From positions 1 through 27,431 of the forward strand of contig JAFXJK010000032.1 of NCBI GenBank assembly GCA_017532355.1: a stretch of 27,431 nt of DNA, given 5' to 3'. Numbering within the stretch: position 1 is the first letter of the stretch; every line of letters starts with the position of its first letter. The position numbers were made by a program, and so were the translations under genes. The notes under the pieces were generated by a model. It was not told where the DNA came from, made no database searches, and worked only from the letters and a program-made list of their open reading frames with translations. Of the stretch, positions 22,126 to 27,431 are shown in pieces. The stretch is from Oscillospiraceae bacterium (GTDB lineage Bacteria > Bacillota_A > Clostridia > Oscillospirales > JAAYXM01).

Positions 22126-22920
22126 TCACTTGATTTTTGAGAGGTAGTCCGAATGTACCCAGCCGTTTGCCACGCGGCACCACGCGCCGCGCTCTTCCTC
22201 CACGCGGACGATATCTCCGTTATACATCCTGCCTATGCGCTTGTGGAAAATTCCCGGCCCACTGCGGACGTTGAGGCTCGTTCTGACGTTTACGCGCCGA
22301 CGGTCGCCTCCGTTCACCCAGATTCCGATAAAGCCTCGCACGCGGCGACCGGAGAAGAAGTTTCCGTCAGGGGCATAGAACTGCGTGCTGCCGCCACCGT
22401 CGAGGTTTATCGCGTTTTTGACACCAAGCGCGACAAATCGCTTCCGAAGCTCGGAAAGCGTTGTTCCCGTCTTGTCGGGAATGAGCGCGATGTAAAGCTC
22501 CCCATCCGAAAGACCGAGAGCTGTGCGACCACGTCTGCCCGTTATCCCTGCAGGGTTCTGAACCTCTTCAGCTCCGTTTCGGACAAGCGTCGGGTATGCG
22601 CCGATGTAGTCGGGCGCATTTACATTATTCTTATACGAAAACACAGCCGTCTTGTTCTCGGGGAAAGCAAATCCGTAGCCTTCCGTGAGGCGCACGGTCT
22701 TTCCTGCTGCAACAACATCGCTCGCGGCACGGCGAGTTATGAAATCAAAGAGCTCAGCATTCATCAGAAAATCCGGCGAGCGACCGCGGAGAGACGTAAT
22801 TCTCTTCTTTGCGCTCTTTATCTCCTCGTTTTCCTTATCTGCTCCGAAGTAACCTATGTACTCTATATCACCGAGCGGAACTGCATAAATTCTGCCGCCC
22901 TTGTATGCTTTAGATGTCAT
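22126..22920 (-). CDS. Phosphodiester glycosidase (NAGPA-like) with C-terminal SH3 domain
   Basis: 264 residues. Residues about 1-205 form an NAGPA-type phosphodiester glycosidase domain with the hallmark INLDGGGSTQFY and preceding GRRGRTALGLSDGELYIALI. Residues about 210-264 are a bacterial SH3 domain (NVRTSLNVRSGPG, RMYNGDIVRV, WCRVANGWVHSDYL), which usually targets cell wall. No signal peptide is visible, consistent with release through the adjacent holin. It probably acts on a cell-surface glycan phosphodiester or wall in a lysis module; the substrate is unknown. ATG at 22920 (GGTGGAGAAG upstream) lies inside the end of the holin gene, an 11-base overlap. Confidence 0.85.
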   Translation of the reverse strand: MTSKAYKGGRIYAVPLGDIEYIGYFGADKENEEIKSAKKRITSLRGRSPDFLMNAELFDFITRRAASDVVAAGKTVRLTEGYGFAFPENKTAVFSYKNNVNAPDYIGAYPTLVRNGAEEVQNPAGITGRRGRTALGLSDGELYIALIPDKTGTTLSELRKRFVALGVKNAINLDGGGSTQFYAPDGNFFSGRRVRGFIGIWVNGGDRRRVNVRTSLNVRSGPGIFHKRIGRMYNGDIVRVEEERGAWCRVANGWVHSDYLSKIK

Positions 22921-23206
22921 CTTCTCCACCTCTTCCAAGCTGTTTTATAATGTTTGCAATATAGACCGAAGCCATTCCCGAAACCACTCCGCGAAGAACA
23001 AACTCAACAACACTTCCGCCGACTGCAGCAAAACACAGCATCTCAAACAAAATGCCGAGGGCGATTGCGGCAAGGGGGATAAATCTGTCGTCAAAAAACT
23101 TTGCCGCCTTAAGCGCTGAGCAGATGCCGTAAACCGCGGCGATAACAAGGTATAAATCGGGCGTGACAAGCGAAAAGAAAGTCTCGCTTATGAAATTCTC
23201 TGTCAT
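22910..23206 (-). CDS. Phage holin family protein
   Basis: 98 residues with three hydrophobic segments (LVIAAVYGICSALKAAKF; IPLAAIALGILFEMLCF; VVEFVLRGVVSGMASVYIANII) and a charged C-terminus (RGGEDD), the layout of Clostridia holins of the Phage_holin_5_2 type. Holins make membrane pores that let lysis enzymes reach the wall. The start ATG has GAGGAG upstream and shares an ATGA overlap with the previous gene's stop. It is followed by the glycosidase gene, as in a lysis cassette. Confidence 0.8.
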   Translation of the reverse strand: MTENFISETFFSLVTPDLYLVIAAVYGICSALKAAKFFDDRFIPLAAIALGILFEMLCFAAVGGSVVEFVLRGVVSGMASVYIANIIKQLGRGGEDDI

Positions 23207-23589
23207 ATCTCCTCACCTCCGTAAACGTCAGTTATGTCTTCAAAAAAGCACTTCTTCGAGTTCTGAAGCGCAATGAGAAACCTCTCGCGATACATTGCGG
23301 CACGCCCGTCCTCTCCGTCATCCTGACAGAAGTAAGACGCAACGCCATAGGGAATCGCAACTGCGCAGAGCTCATCCGACATCGGAAGCTCCTGCTCCAT
23401 ATCGGAAACTTCCGGAGCGCTCGCAAGCTTCTCGCTTCCGCAGGCCTCTCTTATCGAATTTTCATAAGGCAGACATTCCGCCGCAACGGACGTGAGAAGC
23501 GCAGTAAAATTATCCCGAAATGCTTTGTCCTCTCCCTCGCGTTCAAACATCAGGGCGAGAGTCTTTTTATATATATCGTATGCTTTCAT
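23203..23589 (-). CDS. Phage head-tail-connector-like protein
   Basis: 128 residues, largely alpha-helical and acidic. It has the pattern seen in phage structural proteins encoded next to capsids: MKAYDIYKKTLALMFE at the start, LLTSVAAECLPYENSIRE, a DELCAVAIPYGVASYFCQDD segment and a final YRERFLIALQNSKKCF helix. I recognise the style but not a named family. AAGGAGA precedes the ATG. The stop overlaps the holin start (ATGA), so no tail genes intervene. Confidence 0.65.
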   Translation of the reverse strand: MKAYDIYKKTLALMFEREGEDKAFRDNFTALLTSVAAECLPYENSIREACGSEKLASAPEVSDMEQELPMSDELCAVAIPYGVASYFCQDDGEDGRAAMYRERFLIALQNSKKCFFEDITDVYGGEEI

Positions 23590-23633
23590 TTTTTATAAAA
23601 TCTCCTTTTAATTTATCTGGATTAAACAAATGA

Positions 23634-23651
23634 GGACAGCCGAAGCTGTCC
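23634..23651 (-). terminator. Hairpin after the capsid gene
   Basis: GGACAGC / GCTGTCC with a CGAA-type tetraloop, followed on the minus strand by CATTTGTTT. It could terminate part of the capsid transcript and so give more capsid than lysis proteins. Confidence 0.55.
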
Positions 23652-23665
23652 CCACCCTTGCAAAA

Positions 23666-24724
23666 TTAAAGTGTAACGGTTGTAACCGCTGACGGAAATG
23701 CTCCGTTTTTGTAAGCATACGCACGAATCTGTGTGCCTGCTTCCGTTACATCGGAAACAGAACCGATCTGTGCAGATGCTGAATATCTCGGGTCAGAGCC
23801 GTCTGTTGTGTACTTGAAGCTTGCGCCTGCCGTTGCAGAAGTGATTGCACCGACAGAGGAAATTGACGGTTCAGCACAGACAACTGCGGCACCGCTTGCA
23901 GTATTTACATCGACATAAACGCCGTCGCACTTTGCGCCGAAGACGAAGAGGTCGTAATACTGTCTTCCCTCAAGAAGCGCACCGGAGATACCCGGAGGAT
24001 CCTTGTGGAACTTCGTGTCGTTGAGCTTGACAGGTGCGCAAGCTGCACGCTTGTGGACAATCATGAAGTTTACGTTCTCCGGCCAGCGTGAGCGCGGAAC
24101 CTTGATTACCTTCATGCCATCGTATGTACCGACCTGGCCTCTTGCAAGAGACTTTTCCATAAGGGCATCACAGCTCTTGAACTCCTCAGAGAGGCGAAGC
24201 TTTGCGTAAGTATCGCTCGGAACAAAGAGAACTCTGCCGTATGCCGGAACTTCGCAGTCGTCCATATAGGTAGTTCCCTTTGTGATTCGTTCGCAGACGG
24301 TGCTCTTTGTGAGTGCGCCTGATTCTGCATTGATCTTGCCTGCAAGATGTGCAAGTCTCTCGAAGCTGTACTTATCCATAAGGGGGATCGCCTTTTCGCT
24401 GATCTGGAGAGAGAGCATCTTGCCTGCTTCCTTTACGCCGTTCTGGTCAAGGTTGTTGCCCTTGTCGATTGTGAGAGTAAAGCTCTTGTCCTGGGAGAGT
24501 GTGAGCTCCTGGACGACGTCCTCCATCTCGGTCGGTGTGCCGTAGCGGTTTGAGCCGCGGCGTGTGTAGTCTGTCATGGGTACTGTAATCGGGGTAGAGA
24601 TTCTTACTGTCTTCACTCCCGAGAAAGAGTACTCATTTGAAAGATGTCCGTTGATAAGACTTTCAACGGTAAATTTGCTCTGGATTTCCTTTGCGTATTT
24701 TGTGTGTAAATTGATTGCTGACAT
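23666..24724 (-). CDS. Phage major capsid protein-like with chitobiase-type C-terminal domain
   Basis: 352 residues. Residues 1 to about 275 read as a phage major capsid of the type common in gut Firmicute phages: HTKYAKEIQSKFTVESLING, DKGNNLDQNGV, a central ISEKAIPLMDKYSFERLA helix, RWPENVNFMIVHKRAACAPVKL and PPGISGALLEGRQYYDLFVF. Residues about 277-352 form a separate small beta domain with FKYTTDGSDPR and IRAYAYKNGAFPSAV, the signature of the chitobiase/hexosaminidase C-terminal (CHB_HEX_C_1) domain, probably displayed on the particle surface to bind glycans. AAAGGAAA precedes the ATG. Confidence 0.82.
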   Translation of the reverse strand: MSAINLHTKYAKEIQSKFTVESLINGHLSNEYSFSGVKTVRISTPITVPMTDYTRRGSNRYGTPTEMEDVVQELTLSQDKSFTLTIDKGNNLDQNGVKEAGKMLSLQISEKAIPLMDKYSFERLAHLAGKINAESGALTKSTVCERITKGTTYMDDCEVPAYGRVLFVPSDTYAKLRLSEEFKSCDALMEKSLARGQVGTYDGMKVIKVPRSRWPENVNFMIVHKRAACAPVKLNDTKFHKDPPGISGALLEGRQYYDLFVFGAKCDGVYVDVNTASGAAVVCAEPSISSVGAITSATAGASFKYTTDGSDPRYSASAQIGSVSDVTEAGTQIRAYAYKNGAFPSAVTTVTL

Positions 24725-24746
24725 TTTTTAATTTTCCTTTCTTTTT

Positions 24747-25427
24747 TTAATCATACATTGAAAAACCCTCCAAAAATTCGTCACGGTGAGTATGTCCCCC
24801 GTCGCCGCCGAGAGAGCCGACGCTCTTTCTTGCCGATGCGCCGTTTTCCCTTTCCATGCGAAGAAGGTTATCCTTTTCTGCAATGAGCCTTTCCTGATAC
24901 GCTTCAATCGGCGTCATACCGCCTGCAACGCTTTCTGAAAGCGTGCTGTATGCTTCACTTCTTGAGAGCGTCGGGTATTTCCTGAAAAGCTCTGACCACG
25001 GCCCGGTCATACCGAGAGAATCTGTGATTCTCCTGATCTGTGCCGCGGCCCTTTCACGTCCGTTGTACTGATTCGGGTTTTCCGTCTGGTTTTCTTTCGG
25101 GGGCATCTCACGTCTTGCCATATACTCGGCGCGTGTGAGTCCCTCGCTTTCTGCGACCCTGTCGAGAAAATCAAGCTCGCGTTTATATTTTGTATCGCGC
25201 TCTGCAACGACATGGTCATAATTCATTCCTTTTTGTGCAAGGATTCTGGCCTCGTCAAGAGTTATGCGCTTCTCCTCGCCGTTATATTTAATTGTAAGCG
25301 TTTCCGCCTCGTCTTCGACGGTATGGTTGCCGTCAAAGCTTTCTTCTTCGGAAATATCGTCGCTTTCGAATAGGTTTTCCGGAAGCTCCATTTCCTGCTC
25401 TTCTGTCTTGTTGGTTTCATCAAACAC
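24747..25427 (-). CDS. Phage capsid scaffolding-like protein
   Basis: 226 residues, highly charged. An acidic N-terminus is followed by LTIKYNGEEKRITLDEARILAQKGMNYD (typical of Clostridia phage scaffold proteins), a coiled-coil rich middle and the C-terminal DEFLEGFSMYD, a common scaffold-type ending that contacts the capsid. The start is taken as GTG at 25427, 10 bases after GGAGG, rather than an upstream in-frame ATG at 25493 which lacks a site. It precedes the capsid gene by 22 bases. Confidence 0.78.
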   Translation of the reverse strand: MFDETNKTEEQEMELPENLFESDDISEEESFDGNHTVEDEAETLTIKYNGEEKRITLDEARILAQKGMNYDHVVAERDTKYKRELDFLDRVAESEGLTRAEYMARREMPPKENQTENPNQYNGRERAAAQIRRITDSLGMTGPWSELFRKYPTLSRSEAYSTLSESVAGGMTPIEAYQERLIAEKDNLLRMERENGASARKSVGSLGGDGGHTHRDEFLEGFSMYD

Positions 25428-25443
25428 AGCAAAAGCACCTCCG

Positions 25444-25649
25444 TTAAGATTTTCTTTTCCGGGAAGGCTCCGCGGCAATCGCATAATCTGCATCCTTCGG
25501 TTCTGCCTGCCGTCTTTTGCGCGCTAAAGCGGCAAGCTCTCTTCCGCATATATTCTGCCGTAGCTTTCCCGATTCTTCGGAAGACTTCGCAAAACCGGCA
25601 CTTCACATGTGCGCTTGCAAAGTGCCTTTTTGCCGTCTTCCGACGTCAC
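25444..25649 (-). pseudogene. Short first gene of the phage-like operon, possibly frameshifted
   Basis: An open frame from GTG at 25649 reads MTSEDGKKALCKRTCEVPV...SYGRIYAEESLPL and stops at 25524. A second frame continues ELAALARKRRQAEPKDADYA...PSRKRKS and stops at 25446, just before the scaffold ribosome site. Removing two bases in the GAGAG run near 25540 would join them (AEE-LAALARKRRQ). This looks like a small phage gene broken by a frameshift. The start site is weak and a third frame is also open, so the call is uncertain. Confidence 0.35.
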
Positions 25650-25670
25650 CTTTTCTCTGTGACGCTGTCT

Positions 25671-25679
25671 ATTATAGCA
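25671..25679 (-). promoter_or_regulatory. Extended -10 element of the phage-like operon
   Basis: On the minus strand TGC-TATAAT (extended -10) with no good -35. It would start a transcript about 20 bases before the first small gene. The three 11-bp repeats lie just upstream, in place of a -35. Confidence 0.55.
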
Positions 25680-25698
25680 CTAATTTATTTTTTGGATT

Positions 25699-25730
25699 GA
25701 CAACTTTTTGACAACTTTTTGACAACTTTT
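25699..25730. repeat. Three 11-bp direct repeats (GACAACTTTTT)
   Basis: GACAACTTTTT occurs three times head to tail with an 11-bp period (one helical turn), between the phage-like operon promoter and the tRNA promoter. It could be a regulator binding array; each copy also contains TTGACA on the plus strand. Confidence 0.8.
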
Positions 25731-25761
25731 CAGGAAACCGAAAAAAATTTCAATTTTACGG

Positions 25762-25790
25762 TTGACATTTATTCTTTTTTGTATTATAAT
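25762..25790 (+). promoter_or_regulatory. tRNA operon promoter
   Basis: TTGACA (25762-25767), 17-bp spacer, TATAAT (25785-25790): full consensus, as expected for stable RNA. The transcript begins near 25797. Confidence 0.9.
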
Positions 25791-25818
25791 AACAAAGCTT
25801 CGTTTTGAAGCGAGATAT

Positions 25819-25895
25819 GGCGGTGTAGCTCAGTTGGCTAGAGCATTCGGTTCATACCCGAACGGTCACTGGTTCAAGTCCAGCCGCCGCTACCA
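25819..25895 (+). tRNA. tRNA-Met (anticodon CAT)
   Basis: A 77-base cloverleaf with encoded CCA. Acceptor GGCGGTG pairs with CGCCGCT, D-stem GCTC/GAGC, anticodon stem TTCGG/CCGAA with loop TTCATAC, T-stem ACTGG/CCAGC region with TTCAAGT loop. The GGCGGTGTAGCTCAG start matches elongator tRNA-Met of Clostridia as I recall it. A lysidine-type tRNA-Ile(CAT) is the alternative. Confidence 0.9.
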
Positions 25896-25896
25896 T

Positions 25897-25916
25897 GGCA
25901 GGGCGAAAGTCCTGCC
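25897..25916 (+). other. Hairpin between the two tRNAs
   Basis: GGCAGG-N8-CCTGCC in the tRNA spacer; no T-run. Probably a processing spacer of the common transcript. Confidence 0.5.
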
Positions 25917-25923
25917 GAATCTC

Positions 25924-25998
25924 GGCCCGTTGGTCAAGCGGTTAAGACACCGCCCTTTCACGGCGGTAACAGGAGTTCGATTCTCCTACGGGTCACCA
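25924..25998 (+). tRNA. tRNA-Glu (anticodon TTC)
   Basis: A 75-base cloverleaf with encoded CCA. Acceptor GGCCCGT/ACGGGTC (one G-T pair), anticodon stem CCGCC/GGCGG with loop CTTTCAC, T-arm AGGAG-TTCGATT-CTCCT. Co-transcribed with tRNA-Met. Confidence 0.95.
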
Positions 25999-26001
25999 AA
26001 G

Positions 26002-26036
26002 AAGAACCGTAATTTTGATACAAAGTTACGGTTCTT
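26002..26036 (+). terminator. Terminator of the tRNA operon
   Basis: An 11-bp perfect stem AAGAACCGTAA / TTACGGTTCTT with a 13-nt loop, then TTTC. Confidence 0.85.
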
Positions 26037-26177
26037 TTTCTATGCCGTAAAAGCCTTAAATGAAGGGGTTTCTTAAAAAAGAAAAGTTCCATTATGTTTT
26101 TATATGTGTTTATTTCGAGCAATTTTTGCCACAGGACGCTTTTTCTTAATTCACGATGAAACTTTATCTCTGTAAAT

Positions 26178-26222
26178 AAATGCACCGCTTTTGACTTGAA
26201 ATTTCGTCAAAGCGGTGCATTT
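26178..26222 (-). terminator. Terminator after the histidine kinase gene
   Basis: AAATGCACCGCTTTT / CAAAGCGGTGCATTT, a long stem with one bulge; on the minus strand it is followed by ATTTA. The rest of 26037-26177 holds no gene I can support. Confidence 0.8.
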
Positions 26223-26236
26223 GTGTTTATACATTA

Positions 26237-27431
26237 TTAATCGAAGATTATTTTTATTATTGTGCCTTTGTCAACTTCGCTATCAATCTCAATCTGTGCA
26301 CCGTGGTACATTGCACCATGCTTTACAATGGCAAGCCCGAGACCTGTTCCGCCGACAAGCGTTGAATGGCTTTTATCCACTCGGTAAAAGCGTTCGAAAA
26401 CTCTGCTTTGCTCGGATGGGGGAATGCCGATGCCCGTATCCCTTACCGTGATACTTGTCTTGTTGTTTGCCTGATTGACAATAATATCAACCGTACCGTT
26501 ATCTTTGTTATACTTAATGGCATTATCGCAAAGATTATATATCATTTCATCAAGAATTTTTCTTGTTCCCGATACATAAGCGGTGTCACCTGTCACATTC
26601 AAAGTGATGTTCCGTTTGTTCGCCACGGGAGTGAGCCTTTTTATAATATCCTTTGACAGTTCATACAGATCGACCTGTTCTTTTTCAAAAGGTATCGCGC
26701 CTTCGTCAAGCTCGGATATTTTCATGATGTCGCTGACAAGGGTAATAAGCCTTTGAGCTTCATCATAAATGGAAGCGGAAAAGTCAACAACCGTTTCATC
26801 TGGTGTACCGCCCGACTTCAGCATTTCCGCAAAGCCCGAAATAGAGGTGAGCGGTGTTTTAAGCTCATGTGATACATTGGATGTGAATTCCCGACGAAGC
26901 TGCTCACGCTTCACGCTTTCGGTGGTATCAATGATTACGATAACTGCACCGATAATTTTATTATTTTCGTAAACAGGATTTGCAATTAAATTATAGGTGT
27001 TTTCATCGTGTGTTATATCGTTTTCTGCACGCTCTCCCGAAAGGGCTTTTTCAACAACACTTCTGAAACCTTTGCTACGGTTAAAAGCAAGTACACTGTT
27101 TTCTCTTACATCTGATACTTCAAGCAAACGAACTGCCGCCTGATTGTAAGAAAGAACATTGCTGTCATTATCAATTACCAAAAGTCCCTCGCTCATATTT
27201 TCAGTAATTAACTTAAATTCTTCTTGTTTTTGCTCGGCTTCTTTAATCTGCTTATCAATGGTTTTCTTCTGTGCAGACATCTTTTTAAGAAGGGGTGTCA
27301 ATTCCTCATAGGTTTCATTTGCTGCCGGATTATCAAGGTCAAGCTCGTTTATCGGCTTTATGATAGCCTTTGATAATCTGTATGACAAGAAAATTGAAAT
27401 AATAAGCGCAAGCACGATAATTATAATAAGC
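26237..27431 (-). CDS. PhoR-like sensor histidine kinase, N-terminus outside window
   Basis: The frame is open to the window edge, so about 398 C-terminal residues are seen. Order: end of a membrane helix (IIIIVLALIISIFLSY), a HAMP-like linker with coiled coil (LLKKMSAQKKTIDKQIKEAEQKQEE), a PAS-type domain (MSEGLLVIDNDSNVLSYNQAA... to VIVIIDTTES), a HisKA domain with the phospho-His in SNVSHELKTPLTSISGF, and an ATPase domain with N box NLCDNAIKYN, G1 DTGIGIP, F box RFYRVD and G2 GGTGLGLAIVKHG. This layout is that of PhoR/YycG-type kinases that phosphorylate an OmpR-type regulator. The partner gene is probably upstream, beyond the window. Confidence 0.93.
   Translation of the reverse strand, partial: LIIIIVLALIISIFLSYRLSKAIIKPINELDLDNPAANETYEELTPLLKKMSAQKKTIDKQIKEAEQKQEEFKLITENMSEGLLVIDNDSNVLSYNQAAVRLLEVSDVRENSVLAFNRSKGFRSVVEKALSGERAENDITHDENTYNLIANPVYENNKIIGAVIVIIDTTESVKREQLRREFTSNVSHELKTPLTSISGFAEMLKSGGTPDETVVDFSASIYDEAQRLITLVSDIMKISELDEGAIPFEKEQVDLYELSKDIIKRLTPVANKRNITLNVTGDTAYVSGTRKILDEMIYNLCDNAIKYNKDNGTVDIIVNQANNKTSITVRDTGIGIPPSEQSRVFERFYRVDKSHSTLVGGTGLGLAIVKHGAMYHGAQIEIDSEVDKGTIIKIIFD

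Noticed and set aside
21920..25493. Intact prophage
   Set aside because: No integrase, repressor, terminase, portal, tail or baseplate genes in the window; only the capsid and lysis part is present.
25819..25895. tRNA-Ile2 (lysidine-modified CAT)
   Set aside because: The body matches the elongator Met type as I recall it; a tRNA-scan with isotype models would settle it.
25999..26177. Phage attachment-site duplicate of the tRNA 3' end
   Set aside because: I could not find a copy of the tRNA-Glu or tRNA-Met 3' end at the other border of the phage-like region.
25958..26185. 75-residue minus-strand frame across tRNA-Glu
   Set aside because: Translates the tRNA and its terminator; a common spurious annotation.

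Overview
The window looks like a chromosomal segment of a low-to-mid-GC Clostridia-type Firmicute, probably a gut species. Supporting features are strong AGGAGG-type ribosome binding sites, TTGACA/TATAAT promoters, short intergenic hairpin terminators, a lipoprotein-type sugar-binding protein, a FeoA/FeoB/Cys-rich iron cluster, a PhoR-like kinase, and sugar genes typical of mucin or milk-glycan users. Genus cannot be told from the sequence alone.

Layout. 1-903 (+) is the 3' part of a sugar ABC-transporter binding protein. 963-3663 (-) is a ferrous-iron cluster: feoA, feoB, a FeoB-associated Cys-rich membrane peptide and a small HMA metal-binding protein, with three copies of a GTTAG-N6-CTAAC operator-like palindrome. 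3825-6811 (-) is alaS plus a HIT protein. 6973-7818 (+) is a lipoprotein whose two lobes of the SBP_bac_3 fold appear in swapped order (circular permutation). 7868-11427 (-) is a sugar operon (GHMP sugar kinase, phosphohexomutase, galE), divergent from an AraC-type regulator at 11555-12439 (+). A gamma-carbonic-anhydrase-like gene follows (+). 13010-15740 (-) is a three-gene operon: HisJ-like PHP phosphatase, NahK-like hexosamine 1-kinase and an SDR oxidoreductase. The two sugar clusters together suggest phosphorylation and epimerisation of galactose and N-acetylhexosamines.

The most unusual part is 15833-25730. Four paralogous ankyrin-repeat proteins with an N-terminal membrane anchor (15863-20827, -) form a duplicated cassette array with near-identical ends, promoters and terminators and a variable middle. 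Two paralogous multi-pass membrane proteins (+) are embedded in it. The last ankyrin gene overlaps, by 11 bases, a 333-residue protein whose C-terminus resembles polymorphic-toxin tail domains. The array therefore looks like a toxin with cognate and orphan immunity proteins. Directly upstream lies a compact phage-derived operon (scaffold, capsid with a chitobiase-like C-terminal domain, connector-like protein, holin, phosphodiester glycosidase-SH3, XhlA-like peptide). It has its own promoter region and no terminase, portal or tail genes within the window, so it is either a prophage remnant or a domesticated capsid/lysis module.

25819-25998 (+) holds tRNA-Met(CAT) and tRNA-Glu(TTC) behind a consensus promoter. 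26237-27431 (-) is a PhoR-like sensor histidine kinase running off the window edge.
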